DNA from: Micromonospora_I sp040659735
GTDB taxonomy: Bacteria > Actinomycetota > Actinomycetes > Mycobacteriales > Micromonosporaceae
Reading direction: 5' to 3'
Assembly (NCBI RefSeq): GCF_040659735.1
Contig: NZ_JBFANZ010000022.1
Coordinates: forward strand, 1 to 64,000
Length of the DNA stretch: 64,000 nt
Translations under genes and position numbers: made by a program
The notes under the pieces: model-generated
The model's input: only the letters and a program-made list of their open reading frames with translations
The model's database searches: none
Told to the model about the DNA's origin: nothing
Shown here: in pieces, positions 31,623 to 39,249 of the stretch
Layout: each line of letters starts with the position of its first letter
How positions within the stretch are numbered: position 1 is the stretch's first letter

Positions 31623-34202
31623 TCAAACACCTGTACCGATTTGCTCGCGGACGCGGAGGCTGAGGACCGAGCGGAGCGCGGCCAAGGCGGTGGCGAGGTA
31701 GATCGCTGCGAGCAGGGTGAGCAGTTGCGCCCAGGGGATGCTGAGCGCGAAGCCGGAGATTCGCAGGGAAATTACCACCGTGGGCGGTAGGGCGATGATC
31801 AGACTGAGCACGGTGCTCGTGGCGACGAGAATGCCGTATTGGTAGAGCAGGACGTGACGTGCCCAGGTGGTGGGTATGCCGATGGATATCAGGCGGGTCA
31901 GGTAGCCGCGGAGTGTCCGGGTCTGGGCGCGGGTGGCGGCAAACACGGCGGTGAGCACGAGGATGACCAGGCCAGCGGCGGTGGCTAGCAACGCAGCGGC
32001 CGGAACGGGCGGCTTTGGTGGTGTGTGGATCCGGACCGCTTGTGCGTCTATGCCTACGCGGGCGACCGCTTCTTGCATGGCCTTGGCTGCGGTTGCGGAG
32101 ACATCGGTGATGATCAGGGGCCCGTTCTGCGGCACGGGTAGGTTCAGGCTTTGCGCAGTAGTGCGGAGCATGACACCGTCGGTTCCGGTACGCCATTCAA
32201 CGAGTGGCACGTCGACGGTGGCTATGGGCAACTCCGGCGTCCGGCTGGCGACCCTATCGCCCTCTTTCACGGCGAGGCGTGTGGGCTGTGTTGGTGCGTC
32301 GGGTGCGTCGGTCCATACGAGCAGTCCGCCCTCGGCCAGCGCGGCGCGTTGCGTCGGGTTGAGGGAGTGGCCGATCAACTGTTCGACTTGACCGGCGGTC
32401 TCCACGGCAAGGAGATTGCCGTTGTGGCCATCGCGGGTGACCGACCGTGTCAGGTTGCCGGACTCGTCGGTGGTGAACAGATAGGCCAGTTCCGCGCGTG
32501 GGAGTCCGTCTGCGACGCCGGAGGCCTCTACGGCTCGCAGTAGCGATGCTGGTGGCGGGAGCGTGGTGCTCGCGCGGTCAGCCAGCAGCACTTGGCCGGG
32601 TAGCGCGTCGGGGTAGGCCTGCTGATCCGTGGTGCGGATCAGGGTGTCGAGCAGCGTGAGGAACCCCATGGACGAGCCCAGCAGCGCCGTGAGGATGGCG
32701 ACGATCGCGACAGCGCGGAGTGTGTCGGCCGCCAACTGCCGAAGCGCCAGGCGACGACGTGGCCCGCCTTCGGGCAGCACCCTCAGCAAGAGATCGAGCA
32801 CGTCGGGGATGACGAGTAGCACCGCGAGCGTGAGCACGCCGGTGAGGATCATCGCCTTGACCGGAGAATCCACTCGTACGGCGTACGCAACGGTGGCGCA
32901 CCACGCGGCGACAGCGAGCAGGTGCCGGGCATCTCGGACGCGTCGCTTGGCCACAGCTACCGTCTGGGACGTCAGACGGGAGCGCGGAGCCACAGCAGGG
33001 CTAGCCTGGTCTCTGCTGCGGGCGAGTGCAGCGCCGGCGCACAAGCTGGTGAGCACGACTAGTGCGAGCAGCCGCAACGGGGGCGCGGTAAGTCCCTCGA
33101 TCGGGCCAGGTGGCCAGTCGCGCACCCGCGCGATGACCACTCTGGCCACCCCACCGATTACTCCCCCGACGATCGCTCCGGCCGCGGCCGCAGCTACGCA
33201 CCAGGCCAGGGCCGCGACGGTCAGGGCGGCCGTCGCGGCTGCTGGTCGTACGCCGACCGCCACCAGCCTGGCCGACGCCCGCCGGAAACGACGATCGTTA
33301 AGTCCGAACACGAGCAGAACCGCCGCGACTGGCAGCAGCAGAGACGGCAGGGTGTAGCCGGCAGGGGTGCGCTCGATCGAAGTACGCTCGGGCCGCTCGA
33401 GCAGTTGCTCCCGGAACCGCAGCGTGCCGCCGACGACGAGGGCGTCGGCGCCCTCGGTGGCGGCACTCGACCGCCGTGTGTAGTCGTTCACCGCGCTGGT
33501 GAAGGCCGTCACGGCGCCTTCGGCGTCGCCTCCCGACCACAGCAGCAGCGGCTGAGCGCCTAGTAGCGGAAACCCTTGGGCGAGGCTGGGATCCAGCGAT
33601 GCCCAGGTGCCCGGGGCGACCAGCAGGTTCGTCGTACGCGCGAACTGGTCCTCGGCGGTGCCGACAACGGTGAACGTCACCTTGCCGCCCAGCACGGGCA
33701 GGGTGCCGCCAGCAGTCGCCGTCACATCCTGCGGCTCGGTGACCACCACCTCGCCCGGCCGCGTCGGCCACCGACCGGACAGCAGGTCGTATCGGGCAGG
33801 GAAGGGTCGATCCTGCCAGGATGCCTCTAGCATGCTCACGCTGCGCGCCGGAGTGATGGAGAGCTGCATGTCGGACGCGCTCAGCATGACCTGAGAGTCT
33901 GCAAGTCCGGCACGCAAAGCCTGCGCCCGCACGTCCGGCGTGAACTGGTCTTCTCCGGGCGGCAGCACAACGCTGCCGTAGCCGACGGACGCGCCGAACC
34001 GACCCAGATCCCGGTCGGCGATCTGCGCGCCCGACAGGGACAGGGTTCGCAGGGTAACGAACATCGCCATGACGGCCAATCCGGCGACAAAGACAATCGA
34101 GGTTGATCGAGCTAGCTCCCGAGAGCGGATGAGACGCCGGGCGAGCCGGAGTACGAAACGCAGTTGCGTCACAAGAGACGCTGCGGAGGGCTCTGCGGTC
34201 AC
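31623..34202 (-). CDS. ABC transporter permease, FtsX/MacB type
   Basis: The 859-aa permease starts with a membrane helix (STSIVFVAGLAVMAMFV, about 32-50) and a large external domain (about 60-280). It then has a group of about six helices (LLLPVAAVLLVFGL; ATAALTVAALAWCVAAAAAGAIVGG; LLALVVLTSLCAGAAL), another external domain, and a C-terminal bundle. This resembles fused FtsX-domain permeases of actinobacterial antimicrobial or lipoprotein exporters. GTG 34202 overlaps the ATPase stop. Bases G and C are less dominant than in the neighbours, which fits a transferred region. Downstream, a 19-codon frame (GTG 31630 to TGA 31571) overlaps its stop but is probably not a gene. Confidence 0.85.
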   Translation of the reverse strand: MTAEPSAASLVTQLRFVLRLARRLIRSRELARSTSIVFVAGLAVMAMFVTLRTLSLSGAQIADRDLGRFGASVGYGSVVLPPGEDQFTPDVRAQALRAGLADSQVMLSASDMQLSITPARSVSMLEASWQDRPFPARYDLLSGRWPTRPGEVVVTEPQDVTATAGGTLPVLGGKVTFTVVGTAEDQFARTTNLLVAPGTWASLDPSLAQGFPLLGAQPLLLWSGGDAEGAVTAFTSAVNDYTRRSSAATEGADALVVGGTLRFREQLLERPERTSIERTPAGYTLPSLLLPVAAVLLVFGLNDRRFRRASARLVAVGVRPAAATAALTVAALAWCVAAAAAGAIVGGVIGGVARVVIARVRDWPPGPIEGLTAPPLRLLALVVLTSLCAGAALARSRDQASPAVAPRSRLTSQTVAVAKRRVRDARHLLAVAAWCATVAYAVRVDSPVKAMILTGVLTLAVLLVIPDVLDLLLRVLPEGGPRRRLALRQLAADTLRAVAIVAILTALLGSSMGFLTLLDTLIRTTDQQAYPDALPGQVLLADRASTTLPPPASLLRAVEASGVADGLPRAELAYLFTTDESGNLTRSVTRDGHNGNLLAVETAGQVEQLIGHSLNPTQRAALAEGGLLVWTDAPDAPTQPTRLAVKEGDRVASRTPELPIATVDVPLVEWRTGTDGVMLRTTAQSLNLPVPQNGPLIITDVSATAAKAMQEAVARVGIDAQAVRIHTPPKPPVPAAALLATAAGLVILVLTAVFAATRAQTRTLRGYLTRLISIGIPTTWARHVLLYQYGILVATSTVLSLIIALPPTVVISLRISGFALSIPWAQLLTLLAAIYLATALAALRSVLSLRVREQIGTGV

Positions 34203-34876
34203 GAACGGTCTTCCAAGCGCCCATCGATGATCTCGTAGCAGGTGTCGGCGTAGTCGCGGCACCGACGATCATGCGAGCAGACCACAGCCGTGACTCCCTG
34301 ATCACACAAGGCGCGAATGAGCACGAACAGCTCTTGGGTGGCTGCGGAGTCCAACGCCCCGGTGGGTTCGTCAGCGAGCAGGACGGCTCGCTGTCCCGTC
34401 AGGGCCCGCGCGATCCCGACTCGTTGACGCTGTCCGCCGGACAGCTGTCGGGGCAGACGATTTTCGATGCCCACCAGTCCAACTCGGCGTAGTTGGTCGG
34501 CGGCTTCGGCCCGCGCGGCCATGGCGGGCATGCCGCGCGCCTCCGAGGGCAGTGCGACGTTCTCCACGGCCGTGAATTCCTCGATCAGGTTGTGGTCCTG
34601 AAACACGACGCCGACGGTCTCGAGCCGCAGCTGCTCGCGTTGGCTCTCGTTTGCGGTGGCAACGTCGACGCCGCTGACCTGGATCTCGCCCGAATCGGCG
34701 AGGTCCAGGCCAGCCAGCAGGTTCAGCAGCGTCGACTTGCCTGAGCCGCTGGCGCCGTAGATGCACACGAACTCACCCGGCCGGGCTTCAAAGTCCACGT
34801 CACGCGCAGCCCACACAGTCTCTACCTCAGACTGATAGGCCTTACGAACTTTCTGCGTACGGATGAGTGGTGACAT
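34199..34876 (-). CDS. ABC transporter ATP-binding protein, MacB/LolD type
   Basis: The 225-aa ATPase has Walker A GASGSGKS (YGASGSGKSTLLNLLAG, about 42-58), the Q-loop VVFQDHNL, the signature LSGGQRQR, Walker B VLLADEPTGALD and the H-loop CSHD. The 'ADEPTGALD' form is characteristic of the MacB/LolD group acting with FtsX-type permeases. It exports peptides or lipoprotein-like substrates or acts mechanically; the substrate is unknown. ATG 34876 is used although its ribosome site is weak. Its stop overlaps the permease GTG. The I36-like pseudogene ends 17 bp upstream on the same strand. Confidence 0.92.
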   Translation of the reverse strand: MSPLIRTQKVRKAYQSEVETVWAARDVDFEARPGEFVCIYGASGSGKSTLLNLLAGLDLADSGEIQVSGVDVATANESQREQLRLETVGVVFQDHNLIEEFTAVENVALPSEARGMPAMAARAEAADQLRRVGLVGIENRLPRQLSGGQRQRVGIARALTGQRAVLLADEPTGALDSAATQELFVLIRALCDQGVTAVVCSHDRRCRDYADTCYEIIDGRLEDRS

Positions 34877-34893
34877 CACAGGTGTTTGACGAT

Positions 34894-35260
34894 TCAGCAG
34901 CTGTACGCCGTGCGCCAGGACGAAACTTCGTCGCTGTTGGCGGGAGCGACGTTGCTGTCGCTCTGGTTGCGACCGAGAGTCTGGCGGTCTCCGGACCCGT
35001 TGGCGTCCTTCCACATGCAACCGGAGTGGGTCGTGGACTTGTTGGCCCAGGAGTCCATCTCGTCGTTGGCGTCACCGCTCAGGTTCTGGATGGTAGATGA
35101 GTCCTGGCCACGCTCGGCCAGCATCCACTTGTAGTCGTTGTTGCCCCACAGGCATGTAGGCCGCGTCGCAGTCACTCTGGGCCGCGCTGGCGGTTCCCGG
35201 AACGAGCACCAGACCCGTCCCTACGATCATTGCTGACGCGATGAGATTTTTGATCCTCAT
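34894..35260 (-). pseudogene. Secreted peptidase-inhibitor-I36-like protein, frameshifted
   Basis: The frame from ATG 35260 encodes a good signal peptide and ...ASAAQSDCDAAYM, then loses the reading. A second frame continues CLWGNNDYKWMLAERGQDS and ends SDEVSSWRTAYSC at 34894. Joined, they give a ~120-aa small secreted protein with Cys pairs (CxxxxxCLW, HSGC, final C) and NSGDAN-like repeats, as in the I36 peptidase-inhibitor family of actinobacteria. Family spacing would need one residue between Tyr and Cys; only one base is present, so two bases seem lost near 35155. A good ribosome site (GGGGAGGTG) precedes the ATG. It may be a pseudogene or a sequencing error. Confidence 0.65.
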
Positions 35261-35567
35261 TGCACCTCCCCGTCTCGAGTGCGAGTGCCGTGATCCATGG
35301 CATGACACCCATCGAAGAACGTCTCATAGTAGTGAATCAATGACCAACCGAGAAAGTTGGTTGCGACACGTGCACCGCACTGCACTGACCTGGGGTTATG
35401 CACAAATCTTGATCTGGACGGCCACCGTGGGCAGGTCGGCCAGCATGGGAGCGCGCCGAGATCGCAGTTCAACCGGGGCCACACGGCCGGCCACGCAGTA
35501 GCCGCTCAGGCCGTCATCGTGCGGATCGGGGCCGGTCGAGTGTCGGAGACGCCGGGACTTGCGGTGA
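35261..35567. other. 307-bp stretch, probably control region and decayed sequence
   Basis: This contains the upstream region of the I36-like gene. Several overlapping short frames on both strands give no recognisable protein. The local base composition is more AT-rich near 35300-35345. No repeats beyond a weak 6-bp inverted pair (ACCAAC/GTTGGT, about 35343-35361). Confidence 0.35.
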
Positions 35568-36000
35568 TTGGCTCCGCCGGAGTTGTCAGGCAGTGGTGCG
35601 GTTGGCGACACCCGCAGCGTAGCGCTGCCTGGTATTTCCGGCCCCGCGGCCGCCGGGACCGCCGGCTGCCCCCGCATCTCGGCCAGTGTCGACGTCGCCC
35701 GCGCCAACGGGCTGCCCATCATCACGCCGCCGCAGACCGAGCTGAAGTTCTGCTCGGGCAAGCCGGTCACCGTCGAGGCCGGCCCGCACATGAAGTACCA
35801 CCAGGAGGAGTACTGGCGCAGCCCGGAGTGGCTGCAGTCCTGGAACCGCCAGACCTACTGGACGGCGTCTTCGGCAACTTGAAGAACTTCGCGACCGGCA
35901 ACATTCACCGCGGCTACATGCAGTTCACCGGCCGCGCACTGGTCACCCTCGGGCTCACCACCGACCGCTCGGGCCCCACGTCGCATCTGGCCTGTTGCAT
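35568..36000 (+). pseudogene. Frameshifted remnant of a mobile-element protein
   Basis: Frame 1 (to about 35860) encodes ...ITPPQTELKFCSGKPVTVEAG... then EYWRSPEWLQSWNRQTY. Frame 2 continues DGVFGNLKNFATGNIHRGYM and FTGRALVTLGL. Joined, they match a pattern found in proteins of actinobacterial integrative or transposable elements (V-E/D-G-x-F-G-N-L-K-N ... RG). One base is missing in TAC-TG-GAC at 35856-35863. The 5' and 3' parts are also absent. It lies directly beside the tmRNA gene, a common integration target. Confidence 0.5.
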
Positions 36001-36040
36001 CCGCAGAGCCGTGTCGGCATGGTCGGCCGGGCGCAGACAC

Positions 36041-36074
36041 ACGTAGGGCCCGGTCTGATGACCGGGCCCTACGT
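36041..36074. terminator. Perfect 15-bp hairpin between the remnant and tmRNA
   Basis: ACGTAGGGCCCGGTC (36041-36055) and its exact reverse complement (36060-36074) enclose a TGAT loop. It can terminate transcripts from either side, probably ssrA as a second terminator. Confidence 0.85.
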
Positions 36075-36092
36075 GATCAAGTTGTGGGCTCT

Positions 36093-36134
36093 CCCCGAAG
36101 CCGGATTCGAGGAAAAGAATCCGAACTTTCGGGG
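36093..36134 (-). terminator. Hairpin just downstream of ssrA
   Basis: Two nested inverted repeats (CCCCGAA with TTCGGGG; CGGATTC with GAATCCG) form a bulged stem that ends 9 bases from the tmRNA 3' end. Confidence 0.7.
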
Positions 36135-36142
36135 AAACCCCG

Positions 36143-36517
36143 TGGTGGAGGTGCCGGGAATCGAACCCGGGTCCTTCGGCGTCTTGTCAGGGCTTCTCCG
36201 AGCGCAGCTCGCTATGTCTCTACTCGGCCCCACCGCTCACGCGAGCGAGTTGGTGTGACGGGCCCAGTCGCGATTAATCTCGCCGCACGAACCCCGCGAC
36301 CGGGTTCGGTTGGCCAGCCTTCTAACTGATGCCGGTTACTGGGACGAAGGCGTTCTCAGACCGACAGACTCACTACTCGCCTCAGGCGGCGAGAGCGAAG
36401 TCAGCGCGCTTAGCGTTGGCGCTTATTGGTTTTCCGACGACCGATTCTCGAGACGACGTCGGCTTCCTCGGCTCGCTTCCCCTGCCGCAACGTACGAAGT
36501 CGAAACCAGTCACCCCC
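36143..36517 (-). ncRNA. ssrA: Transfer-messenger RNA (tmRNA)
   Basis: The 5' end GGGGGTGACTGGTTTCGACT (from 36517) pairs through GGGGGTG with the 3' acceptor CACCTCC. A CCA is encoded (36143-36145), and the T-arm has GGTTCGATTCC. In the centre the tag frame (36420 down to 36382) reads A-N-A-K-R-A-D-F-A-L-A-A then TGA; its ending ALAA is the normal protease signal. It rescues stalled ribosomes together with SmpB, encoded nearby (38631-39107). The 3' end faces remnants of a mobile element. Confidence 0.97.
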
Positions 36518-36696
36518 TGGATGTGCCCACAACCGGTCAAACCCGGCCAGTGGATCGGCGCTGCGACTGTCGCAGCCAGTCAAGAATAACGCCTCCCGCC
36601 ACCAAGTTCATTCCGGATCTCGACCGGACTCTCCCGGTGGCTCCGCGCAGGCCGCTTCACCAGCGCGAACACTCACTTCAACCACCCGAGGCCGGG

Positions 36697-37800
36697 TCAC
36701 ATTCCGCGGCACGGGACGCCGTCGACGGTGCAGGTGAGCGGCGCGTTGGCGGCGATCAACGCGGTCGCGTCGAGCGTGACCGCGAAGCCGAAGCTGGTTG
36801 AGGTGTCGCCCGCCAGCGACGCCCCGGTGAAGGTCACGGTTGTCCCGCGCTGCGTGAATTCGACATCGGCGCGGGAGACGATGGCGAGCGGCGGCAAGGT
36901 CACGGTCGCCGTCCAGGCTTCGGCGGTCGCCGCTCCCGTGTTGCGGATGGTGAGGGCGCCGGTGTATCCGAGCAGCGAGGAACCGGTCTGCCGGTAGTCA
37001 GCGGCGAGCGGACCAGGGCTCTTCCGCAGCGGGGCGGGCAACGGCAGGGCGGTCGGCGATGCGGCGACCGCCCGCTCGACCGTCCGGGCGGGCGGGGTCG
37101 GCGCCGGCGGGGTCGTCGGCGCCGCGGGGGTGGACGGCGCCGCGCTCGGCGGCACGGCCACGATCGGCGGCGGGACAGGGGCCGGCCCGATGGTGGCCGG
37201 ATCGACCGTCCCCGGCGGCAACAGGCCGGCCAGCGCCGCCCCGGTCGCCCCGGCGAAGAGCCCGGTCACGATGAGCGCGACGGATCCACGGCGTGCGCGG
37301 GCACGGACGGACCGCGGCTGCGCCATGGCCGCGGGTCGCGGCACGATCCCGGCACCCGCGGCGAACGGCAGCAACTCGACCGGCTGACCGGCAGCAACCC
37401 CGTCGAGTACGGCGGGGAGCGCCTCGCCGAACAGGATCGTGTACGTGCGGGACAGGTCACGCTGGCGTTCGGTGCCGCGTACCCCGAGGAAGCCTTCCTG
37501 GCCGACCAGCAGGCGACAGCCGGCGGCGCGCGGCACCACCTGCCAGGTGACGAGCGTGTGCAGCTGCTCGGCGCGCCACCGCATGACCAGCGTGTGCGGC
37601 GCCTCGACCGCGACGACCTCGCCTTCCACCGCGGCGTCGAATCCCGGCAGGTCACGAGGGCGGAGCCGGATTACGGCCCCGACCGTCGGCTCCAGGTCGG
37701 CCGGCATGAACCAGCGCGCCAGCAGGCGCCGCTCGGTCAGCGCCCGCCACACGAGGTCGGCGGGATGCTCGAGGTCGAACTCGAGCTGAATTTCGGCCAT
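36697..37800 (-). CDS. SRPBCC (AHSA1-like) domain joined through a membrane helix to a CBM2-like domain
   Basis: The N-terminal 140 residues look like an AHSA1/START module: IQLEFDLEHPADLVWRALT, RRLLARWFMP, and VRGTERQRDLSRTYTILFGEALPAVLDGV. A basic patch (RARARRGSV) leads to one membrane helix (ALIVTGLFAGATGAALAGLL, about 173-192), a Pro/Ala linker of about 70 residues, and an exported beta domain ending SFGFAVTLDATALIAANAPL and CTVDGVPC. This exported part has the layout of a CBM2-type carbohydrate-binding domain (final Cys pair). Cytoplasmic lipid-binding-like domain plus outside wall-binding-like domain is unusual. The role is unknown. The next gene (37850) encodes a paralogous outside part. 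Confidence 0.8.
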   Translation of the reverse strand: MAEIQLEFDLEHPADLVWRALTERRLLARWFMPADLEPTVGAVIRLRPRDLPGFDAAVEGEVVAVEAPHTLVMRWRAEQLHTLVTWQVVPRAAGCRLLVGQEGFLGVRGTERQRDLSRTYTILFGEALPAVLDGVAAGQPVELLPFAAGAGIVPRPAAMAQPRSVRARARRGSVALIVTGLFAGATGAALAGLLPPGTVDPATIGPAPVPPPIVAVPPSAAPSTPAAPTTPPAPTPPARTVERAVAASPTALPLPAPLRKSPGPLAADYRQTGSSLLGYTGALTIRNTGAATAEAWTATVTLPPLAIVSRADVEFTQRGTTVTFTGASLAGDTSTSFGFAVTLDATALIAANAPLTCTVDGVPCRGM

Positions 37801-37849
37801 CAGGCGACCCTAGGGGACCAACCGCCCATCCGCCGTCCAGGCCGGGCGA

Positions 37850-38566
37850 TCAGAAAGTTTCGCAGCGTGCGCCGTTCACGGTGCAGCTGGTGGGATTGAC
37901 CTGTCGCCGGGTGTTCTTGTCTGCCTGGAAGCCCAACCGAAGGGTCGCGCCCGGAGAGACCGGCTGGTTGGAGGTGAACGTCAGCGTGCGACCCGACGCG
38001 GTCGCGGTGACGTTCCCCCAGTACTGACGCACCGTGATCCGCACGTCGTCCGGATACGTCAGCTGAACCTCGACCCGGCCAGCCGTGCGGGAGCGGTTCG
38101 TCACGTCGATGTCCGCTCTGAATCCGCTGAACCAGGCGTTGCTGACCGAGTAGCGAGCGGTGAACACGGGCTGGGGCGGCGCGACCGGCGTCGGCGAGGG
38201 CGGCCGGGGCGGGGCGCTCGGCGCGACCCGTACCGGGGAGAGGGTGAAGGTCACCGCCGGGGACGCCGAGGCGGGCCGCGTCGCGGACGGCGACGGAGAA
38301 GGCGACGACGGCGTGGCCGAGCGCGACGGGGCGGTCGTCGGCGTCGCGGTGGGAGCAGCGGGGTCGTAGAGCGCCGCTCCGTCGGGCGGACCGGGCAGTG
38401 CCGCAGCCGGCTGCACGATCAGCATCGGCGGGTCGACGCGACGCGCGTGGAAGACCGCCCACACGGCTCCCCCGATGAGCACGGCGACGACGACGCCCAG
38501 CACGAGGCTGGATCGTGCTCGCGCCGGCGACAGGTCCGCCGAGTCCCGCGCCACGTGCTTGCCCAC
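37850..38566 (-). CDS. Membrane-anchored CBM2-like protein
   Basis: The 238-aa protein has a short basic cytoplasmic tail, one membrane helix (SLVLGVVVAVLIGGAVWAVF, about 20-39), a Pro/Ser/Thr-rich linker (about 55-130), and a C-terminal domain. That domain matches CBM2 in layout: FTARYSVSNAWFSGFRADID, VTNRSRTAG, a YPDDVRITVRQYWGN stretch, SPGATLRLGFQA and the NPTSCTVNGARC end with two cysteines. It may bind the cell wall or a polysaccharide. It is in the same direction as, and 49 bp from, the SRPBCC-CBM2 gene. No enzyme domain is present. Confidence 0.78.
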   Translation of the reverse strand: MGKHVARDSADLSPARARSSLVLGVVVAVLIGGAVWAVFHARRVDPPMLIVQPAAALPGPPDGAALYDPAAPTATPTTAPSRSATPSSPSPSPSATRPASASPAVTFTLSPVRVAPSAPPRPPSPTPVAPPQPVFTARYSVSNAWFSGFRADIDVTNRSRTAGRVEVQLTYPDDVRITVRQYWGNVTATASGRTLTFTSNQPVSPGATLRLGFQADKNTRRQVNPTSCTVNGARCETF

Positions 38567-38630
38567 CCCGCGATTCCCTCCCCCTCGGCCATCATGCCGA
38601 CGAGGAGGCTAGCGGGAAATTACAACGACG

Positions 38631-39107
38631 TCACTCCATGCCCTTGCCGCGACGACCGACGACCCGCTGAATTTCCCGGTCGGCATCGCGTTTGGCCAGG
38701 TCCTGCCGCTTGTCGTAGGACTTCTTGCCCTTCGCCAGCCCCAGCTCGACCTTCGCCCAGCCGTCGGAGAAGTAGACCGAGAGCGGCACCAACGTCAGAC
38801 CGCTCTCCCGCAGCTTGCCGAGCAGCCGATCGATCTCCATCCGGTTGAGCAGCAGTTTCCGGGTACGCCGTGGCTCATGGTTCGTCCACGTGCCCTGGGC
38901 GTACTCCGGGATGTGCATCCCGTGCAGGTAGAGCTCGCCGTTCTTCTCATGGGCGAACGCGTCGACCAGCGATGCGCGGCCGGCGCGCAGCGACTTGACC
39001 TCGGTGCCGGTCAGCGACATCCCCGCCTCGTACGTGTCGAGGATGGCGTAGTCGTGGCGGGCTTTGCGGTTGGAAGCGACGACCTTGCGCCCTTTTTCCC
39101 GTGGCAT
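38631..39107 (-). CDS. smpB: SsrA-binding protein SmpB
   Basis: The 158-aa product carries the SmpB fold: VVASNRKARHDYAILDTYEAG at the N-terminus, LTGTEVKSLRAGRASLVDAF, LYLHGMHIPEYAQG, then RTRKLLLNRMEI and the basic C-terminal tail GLAKGKKSYDKRQDLAKRDA. It escorts alanyl-tmRNA to stalled ribosomes. ATG 39107 has GGAGG 7 bases upstream; 12 codons of the longer open frame are dropped. ssrA is 2.1 kb downstream on the same strand. Confidence 0.96.
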   Translation of the reverse strand: MPREKGRKVVASNRKARHDYAILDTYEAGMSLTGTEVKSLRAGRASLVDAFAHEKNGELYLHGMHIPEYAQGTWTNHEPRRTRKLLLNRMEIDRLLGKLRESGLTLVPLSVYFSDGWAKVELGLAKGKKSYDKRQDLAKRDADREIQRVVGRRGKGME

Positions 39108-39249
39108 GTCTGACACCTCCCCGCGCTCTGGACAGCCGCGCAATGCTACACCGACGGGCGGGTCACCCCGATATCGCTTTTCGCATCCAACGTGCGGATA
39201 CGGGCGCTCGCCCGTCGATGGCGCACCGGACGGATCCGGACCGAACGGG

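Noticed and set aside
31571..31630. 19-codon frame overlapping the permease stop
   Set aside because: GTGA-like overlap is suggestive, but it is too short and shows no ribosome site or downstream gene.
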